Shown here piece by piece: positions 9,301 to 22,088 of a DNA stretch of 64,000 nt. A program made the position numbers and the translations under genes. Origin of the DNA: Loripinus fragilis (lineage: Eukaryota > Mollusca > Bivalvia > Lucinida > Lucinidae); NCBI GenBank assembly GCA_964019695.1, contig OZ026531.1, positions 8,689,701 through 8,753,700 of the forward strand. Reading direction: 5' to 3'. The first letter of the stretch is position 1. Each line of letters opens with the position of its first letter. The notes beneath the pieces were generated by a model that saw only the letters and a program-made list of their open reading frames with translations, did not search any database and had not been told where the DNA came from.

Positions 9301-12300
9301 TCTCGCGAACTACTATTTTCATCATGCCCACACGGGCATCAGTTTGTAGTACCGGAGGCCGTCTACAAATGGTGAAAATTTCAAAGCGTTCCGTCGGGAA
9401 ATTAAAAAGTTATGAGCATTAGAAGATCTTCCCATTAGGCCCCATTAGGCCACAGTAGCCGATCCGGCCTAAAACTTGCGCGGGTCACTTTCACGGAAGG
9501 GCTCGAAACTGGTGCCAGAAGTTAGCCCCCGACCAGAGCTTCATTGTGAGGCATTGCGTAAAATTTTCCGTCCCCCGAGTGCCGAGCAATAGCCCCTGAA
9601 AGGGCTTTCGGCACAATTTTCACGCCCTTATTTGAGCCACTTGTAGCCGAAGGAATTTTGCGCAAATGACTGAGAGGTGCTCCTGGGCACTGCTCATCAC
9701 TTTGCAATAGGTTCCGGGGCTTTTCGCGAAGGTCGCGTTTTCTCAAACTTTGAGGGCATTAGTGGGTGGGGTGTGTAAACCTCCGAATGCATGGTTCTCA
9801 GCTCCTGCAGTGGGCAGCAAGCCAATTTTTTTTCCAAAATGTTGACCTATAAAAGAGCTTACTCGGGTGTGAAAATTATCATTGTGTGCGCGCGCCCCGG
9901 ACCGCAATTATGATATTTCCTGTTTTCCCATAGGGCCCAAGGCAAATGGGGATAGCGGTTGTACGCGCTTTCTAAGGCTCTGATCGCTTTTAGATTTTGC
10001 ACGCGGATAGGGCCAACAGAGGCGCAGGTATTGCCATGCGCACCCGCCCGCAACAATGTTTCGATACCGAGTTATCGGGGTGTGGAAGTCCGCCGCCCCG
10101 AAGCTTTACGCGCTTCCGTCTCGCGAACTACTATTTTCATCATGCCCACACGGGCATCAGTTTGTAGTACCGGAGGCCGTCTACAAATGGTGAAAATTTC
10201 AAAGCGTTCCGTCGGGAAATTAAAAAGTTATGAGCATTAGAAGATCTTCCCATTAGGCCCCATTAGGCCACAGTAGCCGATCCGGCCTAAAACTTGCGCG
10301 GGTCACTTTCACGGACGGGCTCGAAACTGGTGCCAGAAGTTAGCCCGTGACCAGAGCTTCATTGTGAGGCATTGCGTAAAATTTTCCGTCCCCCGAGTGC
10401 CGAGCAATAGCCCCTGAAAGGGCTTTCGGCACAATTTTCACGCCCTTATTTGAGCCACTTGTAGCCGAAGGAATTTTTCGCAAATGACTGAGAGGTGCTC
10501 CTGGGCACTGCTCATCACTTTGCAATAGGTTCCGGGGCTTTTCGCGAAGGTCGCGTTTTCTCAAACTTTGAGGGCATTAGTGGGTGGGGTGTGAAAACCT
10601 CCGAATGCATGGTTCTCAGCTCCTGCTGTGGGCAGCAAGCCAATTTTTTTTCCAAAATGTTGACCTATAAAAGAGCTTACTCGGGTGTGAAAATTATCAT
10701 TGTGCGCGCGCGCCCCGGACCGCAATTATGATATTTCCTGTTTTCCCATAGGGCCCAAGGCAAATGGGGATAGCGGTTGTACGCGCTTTCTAAGGCTCTG
10801 ATCGCTTTTAGATTTTGCACGCGGATAGGGCCAACAGAGGCGCAGGTATTGCCATGCGCACCCGCCCGCAACAATGTTTCGATACCGAGTTATCGGGGTG
10901 TGGAAGTCCGCCGCCCCGAAGCTTTACGCGCTTCCGTCTCGCGAACTACTATTTTCATCATGCCCACACGGGCATCAGTTTGTAGTACCGGAGGCCGTCT
11001 ACAAATGGTGAAAATTTCAAAGCGTTCCGTCGGGAAATTAAAAAGTTATGAGCATTAGAAGATCTTCCCATTAGGCCCCATTAGGCCACAGTAGCCGATC
11101 CGGCCTAAAACTTGCGCGGGTCACTTTCACGGACGGGCTCGAAACTGGTGCCAGAAGTTAGCCCCCGACCAGAGCTTCATTGTGAGGCATTGCGTAAAAT
11201 TTTCCGTCCCCCGAGTGCCGAGCAATAGCCCCTGAAAGGGCTTTCGGCACAATTTTCACGCCCTTATTTGAGCCACTTGTAGCCGAAGGAATTTTGCGCA
11301 AATGACTGAGAGGTGCTCCTGGGCACTGCTCATCACTTTGCAATAGGTTCCGGGGCTTTTCGCGAAGGTCGCGTTTTCTCAAACTTTGAGGGCATTAGTG
11401 GGTGGGGTGTGAAAACCTCCGAATGCATGGTTCTCAGCTCCTGCTGTGGGCAGCAAGCCAATTTTTTTTCCAAAATGTTGACCTATAAAAGAGCTTACTC
11501 GGGTGTGAAAATTATCATTGTGCGCGCGCGCCCCGGACCGCAATTATGATATTTCCTGTTTTCCCATAGGGCCCAAGGCAAATGGGGATAGCGGTTGTAC
11601 GCGCTTTCTAAGGCTCTGATCGCTTTTAGATTTTGCACGCGGATAGGGCCAACAGAGGCGCAGGTATTGCCATGCGCACCCGCCCGCAACAATGTTTCGA
11701 TACCGAGTTATCGGGGTGTGGAAGTCCGCCGCCCCGAAGCTTTACGCGCTTCCGTCTCGCGAACTACTATTTTCATCATGCCCACACGGGCATCAGTTTG
11801 TAGTACCGGAGGCCGTCTACAAATGGTGAAAATTTCAAAGCGTTCCGTCGGGAAATTAAAAAGTTATGAGCATTAGAAGATCTTCCCATTAGGCCCCATT
11901 AGGCCACAGTAGCCGATCCGGCCTAAAACTTGCGCGGGTCACTTTCACGAACGGGCTCGAAACTGGTGCCAGAAGTTAGCCCCCGACCAGAGCTTCATTG
12001 TGAGGCATTGCGTAAAATTTTCCGTCCCCCGAGTGCCGAGCAATAGCCCCTGAAAGGGCTTTCGGCACAATTTTCACGCCCTTATTTGAGCCACTTGTAG
12101 CCGAAGGAATTTTGCGCAAATGACTGAGAGGTGCTCCTGGGCACTGCTCATCACTTTGCAATAGGTTCCGGGGCTTTTCGCGAAGGTCGCGTTTTCTCAA
12201 ACTTTGAGGGCATTAGTGGGTGGGGTGTGAAAACCTCCGAATGCATGGTTCTCAGCTCCTGCTGTGGGCAGCAAGCCAATTTTTTTTCCAAAATGTTGAC

Positions 12301-15300
12301 CTATAAAAGAGCTTACTCGGGTGTGAAAATTATCATTGTGCGCGCGCGCCCCGGACCGCAATTATGATATTTCCTGTTTTCCCATAGGGCCCAAGGCAAA
12401 TGGGGATAGCGGTTGTACGCGCTTTCTAAGGCTCTGATCGCTTTTAGATTTTGCACGCGGATAGGGCCAACAGAGGCGCAGGTATTGCCATGCGCACCCG
12501 CCCGCAACAATGTTTCGATACCGAGTTATCGGGGTGTGGAAGTCCGCCGCCCCGAAGCTTTACGCGCTTCCGTCTCGCGAACTACTATTTTCATCATGCC
12601 CACACGGGCATCAGTTTGTAGTACCGGAGGCCGTCTACAAATGGTGAAAATTTCAAAGCGTTCCGTCGGGAAATTAAAAAGTTATGAGCATTAGAAGATC
12701 TTCCCATTAGGCCCCATTAGGCCACAGTAGCCGATCCGGCCTAAAACTTGCGCGGGTCACTTTCACGGACGGGCTCGAAACTGGTGCCAGAAGTTAGCCC
12801 CCGACCAGAGCTTCATTGTGAGGCATTGCGTAAAATTTTCCGTCCCCCGAGTGCCGAGCAATAGCCCCTGAAAGGGCTTTCGGCACAATTTTCACGCCCT
12901 TATTTGAGCCACTTGTAGCCGAAGGAATTTTGCGCAAATGACTGAGAGGTGCTCCTGGGCACTGCTCATCACTTTGCAATAGGTTCCGGGGCTTTTCGCG
13001 AAGGTCGCGTTTTCTCAAACTTTGAGGGCATTAGTGGGTGGGGTGTGAAAACCTCCGAATGCATGGTTCTCAGCTCCTGCTGTGGGCAGCAAGCCAATTT
13101 TTTTTCCAAAATGTTGACCTATAAAAGAGCTTACTCGGGTGTGAAAATTATCATTGTGCGCGCGCGCCCCGGACCGCAATTATGATATTTCCTGTTTTCC
13201 CATAGGGCCCAAGGCAAATGGGGATAGCGGTTGTACGCGCTTTCTAAGGCTCTGATCGCTTTTAGATTTTGCACGCGGATAGGGCCAACAGAGGCGCAGG
13301 TATTGCCATGCGCACCCGCCCGCAACAATGTTTCGATACCGAGTTATCGGGGTGTGGAAGTCCGCCGCCCCGAAGCTTTACGCGCTTCCGTCTCGCGAAC
13401 TACTATTTTCATCATGCCCACACGGGCATCAGTTTGTAGTACCGGAGGCCGTCTACAAATGGTGAAAATTTCAAAGCGTTCCGTCGGGAAATTAAAAAGT
13501 TATGAGCATTAGAAGATCTTCCCATTAGGCCCCATTAGGCCACAGTAGCCGATCCGGCCTAAAACTTGCGCGGGTCACTTTCACGGACGGGCTCGAAACT
13601 GGTGCCAGAAGTTAGCCCCCGACCAGAGCTTCATTGTGAGGCATTGCGTAAAATTTTCCGTCCCCCGAGTGCCGAGCAATAGCCCCTGAAAGGGCTTTCG
13701 GCACAATTTTCACGCCCTTATTTGAGCCACTTGTAGCCGAAGGAATTTTGCGCAAATGACTGAGAGGTGCTCCTGGGCACTGCTCATCACTTTGCAATAG
13801 GTTCCGGGGCTTTTCGCGAAGGTCGCGTTTTCTCAAACTTTGAGGGCATTAGTGGGTGGGGTGTGAAAACCTCCGAATGCATGGTTCTCAGCTCCTGCTG
13901 TGGGCAGCAAGCCAATTTTTTTTCCAAAATGTTGACCTATAAAAGAGCTTACTCGGGTGTGAAAATTATCATTGTGCGCGCGCGCCCCGGACCGCAATTA
14001 TGATATTTCCTGTTTTCCCATAGGGCCCAAGGCAAATGGGGATAGCGGTTGTACGCGCTTTCTAAGGCTCTGATCGCTTTTAGATTTTGCACGCGGATAG
14101 GGCCAACAGAGGCGCAGGTATTGCCATGCGCACCCGCCCGCAACAATGTTTCGATACCGAGTTATCGGGGTGTGGAAGTCCGCCGCCCCGAAGCTTTACG
14201 CGCTTCCGTCTCGCGAACTACTATTTTCATCATGCCCACACGGGCATCAGTTTGTAGTACCGGAGGCCGTCTACAAATGGTGAAAATTTCAAAGCGTTCC
14301 GTCGGGAAATTAAAAAGTTATGAGCATTAGAAGATCTTCCCATTAGGCCCCATTAGGCCACAGTAGCCGATCCGGCCTAAAACTTGCGCGGGTCACTTTC
14401 ACGGACGGGCTCGAAACTGGTGCCCGAAGTTAGCCCCCGACCAGAGCTTCATTGTGAGGCATTGCGTAAAATTTTCCGTCCCCCGAGTGCCGAGCAATAG
14501 CCCCTGAAAGGGCTTTCGGCACAATTTTCACGCCCTTATTTGAGCCACTTGTAGCCGAAGGAATTTTGCGCAAATGACTGAGAGGTGCTCCTGGGCACTG
14601 CTCATCACTTTGCAATAGGTTCCGGGGCTTTTCGCGAAGGTCGCGTTTTCTCAAACTTTGAGGGCATTAGTGGGTGGGGTGTGAAAACCTCCGAATGCAT
14701 GGTTCTCAGCTCCTGCTGTGGGCAGCAAGCCAATTTTTTTTCCAAAATGTTGACCTATAAAAGAGCTTACTCGGGTGTGAAAATTATCATTGTGCGCGCG
14801 CGCCCCGGACCGCAATTATGATATTTCCTGTTTTCCCATAGGGCCCAAGGCAAATGGGGATAGCGGTTGTACGCGCTTTCTAAGGCTCTGATCGCTTTTA
14901 GATTTTGCACGCGGATAGGGCCAACAGAGGCGCAGGTATTGCCATGCGCACCCGCCCGCAACAATGTTTCGATACCGAGTTATCGGGGTGTGGAAGTCCG
15001 CCGCCCCGAAGCTTTACGCGCTTCCGTCTCGGGAACTACTATTTTCATCATGCCCACACGGGCATCAGTTTGTAGTACCGGAGGCCGTCTACAAATGGTG
15101 AAAATTTCAAAGCGTTCCGTCGGGAAATTAAAAAGTTATGAGCATTAGAAGATCTTCCCATTAGGCCCCATTAGGCCACAGTAGCCGATCCGGCCTAAAA
15201 CTTGCGCGGGTCACTTTCACGGACGGGCTCGAAACTGGTGCCAGAAGTTAGCCCCCGACCAGAGCTTCATTGTGAGGCATTGCGTAAAATTTTCCGTCCC

Positions 15301-16369
15301 CCGAGTGCCGAGCAATAGCCCCTGAAAGGGCTTTCGGCACAATTTTCACGCCCTTATTTGAGCCACTTGTAGCCGAAGGAATTTTGCGCAAATGACTGAG
15401 AGGTGCTCCTGGGCACTGCTCATCACTTTGCAATAGGTTCCGGGGCTTTTCGCGAAGGTCGCGTTTTCTCAAACTTTGAGGGCATTAGTGGGTGGGGTGT
15501 GAAAACCTCCGAATGCATGGTTCTCAGCTCCTGCTGTGGGCAGCAAGCCAATTTTTTTTCCAAAATGTTGACCTATAAAAGAGCTTACTCGGGTGTGAAA
15601 ATTATCATTGTGCGCGCGCGCCCCGGACCGCAATTATGATATTTCCTGTTTTCCCATAGGGCCCAAGGCAAATGGGGATAGCGGTTGTACGCGCTTTCTA
15701 AGGCTCTGATCGCTTTTAGATTTTGCACGCGGATAGGGCCAACAGAGGCGCAGGTATTGCCATGCGCACCCGCCCGCAACAATGTTTCGATACCGAGTTA
15801 TCGGGGTGTGGAAGTCCGCCGCCCCGAAGCTTTACGCGCTTCCGTCTCGCGAACTACTATTTTCATCATGCCCACACGGGCATCAGTTTGTAGTACCGGA
15901 GGCCGTCTACAAATGGTGAAAATTTCAAAGCGTTCCGTCGGGAAATTAAAAAGTTATGAGCATTAGAAGATCTTCCCATTAGGCCCCATTAGGCCACAGT
16001 AGCCGATCCGGCCTAAAACTTGCGCGGGTCACTTTCACGGACGGGCTCGAAACTGGTGCCAGAAGTTAGCCCCCGACCAGAGCTTCATTGTGAGGCATTG
16101 CGTAAAATTTTCCGTCCCCCGAGTGCCGAGCAATAGCCCCTGAAAGGGCTTTCGGCACAATTTTCACGCCCTTATTTGAGCCACTTGTAGCCGAAGGAAT
16201 TTTGCGCAAATGACTGAGAGGTGCTCCTGGGCACTGCTCATCACTTTGCAATAGGTTCCGGGGCTTTTCGCGAAGGTCGCGTTTTCTCAAACTTTGAGGG
16301 CATTAGTGGGTGGGGTGTGAAAACCTCCGAATGCATGGTTCTCAGCTCCTGCTGTGGGCAGCAAGCCAA

Positions 16370-16381
16370 TTTTTTTTCTCC
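16370..16381. repeat. Monomer variant with 2-bp insertion after the T run
   Basis: The usual eight T followed by CC reads eight T followed by CTCC here. The identical insertion recurs only at 39,284, which is 22,906 bp away (28 units plus 2 bp). It is a good marker for following copies of this part of the array. Confidence 0.9.
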
Positions 16382-16773
16382 AAAATGTTGACCTATAAAA
16401 GAGCTTACTCGGGTGTGAAAATTATCATTGTGCGCGCGCGCCCCGGACCGCAATTATGATATTTCCTGTTTTCCCATAGGGCCCAAGGCAAATGGGGATA
16501 GCGGTTGTACGCGCTTTCTAAGGCTCTGATCGCTTTTAGATTTTGCACGCGGATAGGGCCAACAGAGGCGCAGGTATTGCCATGCGCACCCGCCCGCAAC
16601 AATGTTTCGATACCGAGTTATCGGGGTGTGGAAGTCCGCCGCCCCGAAGCTTTACGCGCTTCCGTCTCGCGAACTACTATTTTCATCATGCCCACACGGG
16701 CATCAGTTTGTAGTACCGGAGGCCGTCTACAAATGGTGAAAATTTCAAAGCGTTCCGTCGGGAAATTAAAAAG

Positions 16774-19700
16774 TTATGAGCATTAGAAGATCTTCCCATT
16801 AGGCCCCATTAGGCCACAGTAGCCGATCCGGCCTAAAACTTGCGCGGGTCACTTTCACGGACGGGCTCGAAACTGGTGCCAGAAGTTAGCCCCCGACCAG
16901 AGCTTCATTGTGAGGCATTGCGTAAAATTTTCCGTCCCCCGAGTGCCGAGCAATAGCCCCTGAAAGGGCTTTCGGCACAATTTTCACGCCCTTATTTGAG
17001 CCACTTGTAGCCGAAGGAATTTTGTGCAAATGACTGAGAGGTGCTCCTGGGCACTGCTCATCACTTTGCAATAGGTTCCGGGGCTTTTCGCGAAGGTCGC
17101 GTTTTCTCAAACTTTGAGGGCATTAGTGGGTGGGGTGTGAAAACCTCCGAATGCATGGTTCTCAGCTCCTGCTGTGGGCAGCAAGCCAATTTTTTTTCCA
17201 AAATGTTGACCTATAAAAGAGCTTACTCGGGTGTGAAAATTATCATTGTGCGCGCGCGCCCCGGACCGCAATTATGATATTTCCTGTTTTCCCATAGGGC
17301 CCAAGGCAAATGGGGATAGCGGTTGTACGCGCTTTCTAAGGCTCTGATCGCTTTTAGATTTTGCACGCCGATAGGGCCAACAGAGGCGCAGGTATTGCCA
17401 TGCGCACCCGCCCGCAACAATGTTTCGATACCGAGTTATCGGGGTGTGGAAGTCCGCCGCCCCGAAGCTTTACGCGCTTCCGTCTCGCGAACTACTATTT
17501 TCATCATGCCCACACGGGCATCAGTTTGTAGTACCGGAGGCCGTCTACAAATGGTGAAAATTTCAAAGCGTTCCGTCGGGAAATTAAAAAGTTATGAGCA
17601 TTAGAAGATCTTCCCATTAGGCCCCATTAGGCCACAGTAGCCGATCCGGCCTAAAACTTGCGCGGGTCACTTTCACGGACGGGCTCGAAACTGGTGCCAG
17701 AAGTTAGCCCCCGACCAGAGCTTCATTGTGAGGCATTGCGTAAAATTTTCCGTCCCCCGAGTGCCGAGCAATAGCCCCTGAAAGGGCTTTCGGCACAATT
17801 TTCACGCCCTTATTTGAGCCACTTGTAGCCGAAGGAATTTTGCGCAAATGACTGAGAGGTGCTCCTGGGCACTGCTCATCACTTTGCAATAGGTTCCGGG
17901 GCTTTTCGCGAAGGTCGCGTTTTCTCAAACTTTGAGGGCATTAGTGGGTGGGGTGTGAAAACCTCCGAATGCATGGTTCTCAGCTCCTGCTGTGGGCAGC
18001 AAGCCAATTTTTTTTCCAAAATGTTGACCTATAAAAGAGCTTACTCGGGTGTAAAAATTATCATTGTGCGCGCGCGCCCCGGACCGCAATTATGATATTT
18101 CCTGTTTTCCCATAGGGCCCAAGGCAAATGGGGATAGCGGTTGTACGCGCTTTCTAAGGCTCTGATCGCTTTTAGATTTTGCACGCGGATAGGGCCAACA
18201 GAGGCGCAGGTATTGCCATGCGCACCCGCCCGCAACAATGTTTCGATACCGAGTTATCGGGGTGTGGAAGTCCGCCGCCCCGAAGCTTTACGCGCTTCCG
18301 TCTCGCGAACTACTATTTTCATCATGCCCACACGGGCATCAGTTTGTAGTACCGGAGGCCGTCTACAAATGGTGAAAATTTCAAAGCGTTCCGTCGGGAA
18401 ATTAAAAAGTTATGAGCATTAGAAGATCTTCCCATTAGGCCCCATTAGGCCACAGTAGCCGATCCGGCCTAAAACTTGCGCGGGTCACTTTCACGGACGG
18501 GCTCGAAACTGGTGCCAGAAGTTAGCCCCCGACCAGAGCTTCATTGTGAGGCATTGCGTAAAATTTTCCGTCCCCCGAGTGCCGAGCAATAGCCCCTGAA
18601 AGGGCTTTCGGCACAATTTTCACGCCCTTATTTGAGCCACTTGTAGCCGAAGGAATTTTGCGCAAATGACTGAGAGGTGCTCCTGGGCACTGCTCATCAC
18701 TTTGCAATAGGTTCCGGGGCTTTTCGCGAAGGTCGCGTTTTCTCAAACTTTGAGGGCATTAGTGGGTGGGGTGTGAAAACCTCCGAATGCATGGTTCTCA
18801 GCTCCTGCTGTGGGCAGCAAGCCAATTTTTTTTCCAAAATGTTGACCTATAAAAGAGCTTACTCGGGTGTGAAAATTATCATTGTGCGCGCGCGCCCCGG
18901 ACCGCAATTATGATATTTCCTGTTTTCCCATAGGGCCCAAGGCAAATGGGGATAGCGGTTGTACGCGCTTTCTAAGGCTCTGATCGCTTTTAGATTTTGC
19001 ACGCGGATAGGGCCAACAGAGGCGCAGGTATTGCCATGCGCACCCGCCCGCAACAATGTTTCGATACCGAGTTATCGGGGTGTGGAAGTCCGCCGCCCCG
19101 AAGCTTTACGCGCTTCCGTCTCGCGAACTACTATTTTCATCATGCCCACACGGGCATCAGTTTGTAGTACCGGAGGCCGTCTACAAATGGTGAAAATTTC
19201 AAAGCGTTCCGTCGGGAAATTAAAAAGTTATGAGCATTAGAAGATCTTCCCATTAGGCCCCATTAGGCCACAGTAGCCGATCCGGCCTAAAACTTGCGCG
19301 GGTCACTTTCACGGACGGGCTCGAAACTGGTGCCAGAAGTTAGCCCCCGACCAGAGCTTCATTGTGAGGCATTGCGTAAAATTTTCCGTCCCCCGAGTGC
19401 CGAGCAATAGCCCCTGAAAGGGCTTTCGGCACAATTTTCACACCCTTATTTGAGCCACTTGTAGCCGAAGGAATTTTGCGCAAATGACTGAGAGGTGCTC
19501 CTGGGCACTGCTCATCACTTTGCAATAGGTTCCGGGGCTTTTCGCGAAGGTCGCGTTTTCTCAAACTTTGAGGGCATTAGTGGGTGGGGTGTGAAAACCT
19601 CCGAATGCATGGTTCTCAGCTCCTGCTGTGGGCAGCAAGCCAATTTTTTTTCCAAAATGTTGACCTATAAAAGAGCTTACTCGGGTGTGAAAATTATCAT

Positions 19701-20283
19701 TGTGCGCGCGCGCCCCGGACCGCAATTATGATATTTCCTGTTTTCCCATAGGGCCCAAGGCAAATGGGGATAGCGGTTGTACGCGCTTTCTAAGGCTCTG
19801 ATCGCTTTTAGATTTTGCACGCGGATAGGGCCAACAGAGGCGCAGGTATTGCCATGCGCACCCGCCCGCAACAATGTTTCGATACCGAGTTATCGGGGTG
19901 TGGAAGTCCGCCGCCCCGAAGCTTTACGCGCTTCCGTCTCGCGAACTACTATTTTCATCATGCCCACACGGGCATCAGTTTGTAGTACCGGAGGCCGTCT
20001 ACAAATGGTGAAAATTTCAAAGCGTTCCGTCGGGAAATTAAAAAGTTATGAGCATTAGAAGATCTTCCCATTAGGCCCCATTAGGCCACAGTAGCCGATC
20101 CGGCCTAAAACTTGCGCGGGTCACTTTCACGGACGGGCTCGAAACTGGTGCCAGAAGTTAGCCCCCGACCAGAGCTTCATTGTGAGGCATTGCGTAAAAT
20201 TTTCCGTCCCCCGAGTGCCGAGCAATAGCCCCTGAAAGGGCTTTCGGCACAATTTTCACGCCCTTATTTGAGCCACTTGTAGC
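16774..20283. repeat. Block B2: second copy of the B segment
   Basis: Matching variants lie at 17025, 17369, 18053 and 19442. This block shares the change at 5534 with A1, whereas A2 (27622) does not. B2 was therefore copied from A1-like DNA after that change arose, or A2 lost it by conversion. The stretch lies between A1 and A2, shortly after the unit with the 2-bp insertion at 16,378. Confidence 0.85.
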
Positions 20284-20296
20284 CGAAGGAATTTTG

Positions 20297-20641
20297 TGCA
20301 AATGACTGAGAGGTGCTCCTGGGCACTGCTCATCACTTTGCAATAGGTTCCGGGGCTTTTCGCGAAGGTCGCGTTTTCTCAAACTTTGAGGGCATTAGTG
20401 GGTGGGGTGTGAAAACCTCCGAATGCATGGTTCTCAGCTCCTGCTGTGGGCAGCAAGCCAATTTTTTTTCCAAAATGTTGACCTATAAAAGAGCTTACTC
20501 GGGTGTGAAAATTATCATTGTGCGCGCGCGCCCCGGACCGCAATTATGATATTTCCTGTTTTCCCATAGGGCCCAAGGCAAATGGGGATAGCGGTTGTAC
20601 GCGCTTTCTAAGGCTCTGATCGCTTTTAGATTTTGCACGCC
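20297..20641. repeat. Third short copy of the B variant pair
   Basis: The T at 20297 and the C at 20641 match the B1 pair 3117/3461 and the B2 pair 17025/17369. They lie 3,272 bp (exactly four units) after B2. The next B variant, expected at 21,325, is absent. Only a tract of about 345 bp up to at most about 1 kb was shared, which suits a conversion tract or the edge of a four-unit duplication. Confidence 0.75.
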
Positions 20642-22088
20642 GATAGGGCCAACAGAGGCGCAGGTATTGCCATGCGCACCCGCCCGCAACAATGTTTCGA
20701 TACCGAGTTATCGGGGTGTGGAAGTCCGCCGCCCCGAAGCTTTACGCGCTTCCGTCTCGCGAACTACTATTTTCATCATGCCCACACGGGCATCAGTTTG
20801 TAGTACCGGAGGCCGTCTACAAATGGTGAAAATTTCAAAGCGTTCCGTCGGGAAATTAAAAAGTTATGAGCATTAGAAGATCTTCCCATTAGGCCCCATT
20901 AGGCCACAGTAGCCGATCCGGCCTAAAACTTGCGCGGGTCACTTTCACGGACGGGCTCGAAACTGGTGCCAGAAGTTAGCCCCCGACCAGAGCTTCATTG
21001 TGAGGCATTGCGTAAAATTTTCCGTCCCCCGAGTGCCGAGCAATAGCCCCTGAAAGGGCTTTCGGCACAATTTTCACGCCCTTATTTGAGCCACTTGTAG
21101 CCGAAGGAATTTTGCGCAAATGACTGAGAGGTGCTCCTGGGCACTGCTCATCACTTTGCAATAGGTTCCGGGGCTTTTCGCGAAGGTCGCGTTTTCTCAA
21201 ACTTTGAGGGCATTAGTGGGTGGGGTGTGAAAACCTCCGAATGCATGGTTCTCAGCTCCTGCTGTGGGCAGCAAGCCAATTTTTTTTCCAAAATGTTGAC
21301 CTATAAAAGAGCTTACTCGGGTGTGAAAATTATCATTGTGCGCGCGCGCCCCGGACCGCAATTATGATATTTCCTGTTTTCCCATAGGGCCCAAGGCAAA
21401 TGGGGATAGCGGTTGTACGCGCTTTCTAAGGCTCTGATCGCTTTTAGATTTTGCACGCGGATAGGGCCAACAGAGGCGCAGGTATTGCCATGCGCACCCG
21501 CCCGCAACAATGTTTCGATACCGAGTTATCGGGGTGTGGAAGTCCGCCGCCCCGAAGCTTTACGCGCTTCCGTCTCGCGAACTACTATTTTCATCATGCC
21601 CACACGGGCATCAGTTTGTAGTACCGGAGGCCGTCTACAAATGGTGAAAATTTCAAAGCGTTCCGTTGGGAAATTAAAAAGTTATGAGCATTAGAAGATC
21701 TTCCCATTAGGCCCCATTAGGCCACAGTAGCCGATCCGGCCTAAAACTTGCGCGGGTCACTTTCACGGACGGGCTCGAAACTGGTGCCAGAAGTTAGCCC
21801 CCGACCAGAGCTTCATTGTGAGGCATTGCGTAAAATTTTCCGTCCCCCGAGTGCCGAGCAATAGCCCCTGAAAGGGCTTTCGGCACAATTTTCACGCCCT
21901 TATTTGAGCCACTTGTAGCCGAAGGAATTTTGCGCAAATGACTGAGAGGTGCTCCTGGGCACTGCTCATCACTTTGCAATAGGTTCCGGGGCTTTTCGCG
22001 AAGGTCGCGTTTTCTCAAACTTTGAGGGCATTAGTGGGTGGGGTGTGAAAACCTCCGAATGCATGGTTCTCAGCTCCTGCTGTGGGCA

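Larger units (their letters stand above)
1..15032. repeat. Block A1: left copy of a segmental duplication inside the array
   Basis: Twenty-two variant bases in this stretch recur exactly 22,088 bp downstream. They lie at 958, 2015, 2865, 3117, 3461, 4145, 6376, 6627, 7322, 7626, 7948, 9144, 9498, 9776, 9809, 9887, 10347, 10348, 10478, 11950, 14425 and 15032. The spacing equals 27 units plus the 2-bp insertion at 16,378. The one change here not found in the partner is at 5534 (G to A at a CpG). The left edge may lie outside the window, because no variant before 958 can test it. The right edge lies between 15,032 and 15,633, because the partner carries a private change at 37,721. The block spans at least 14,075 bp and about 17 units. 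Confidence 0.93.
15633..22088. repeat. Inter-block array segment between A1 and A2
   Basis: About eight monomers join the two large blocks. Distinctive marks are the 2-bp insertion after the T run at 16,378, blocks B2 and C (17,025-20,641), and a private CpG change at 21,667 (C to T). No sequence other than the 818-bp unit is present. Confidence 0.9.
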
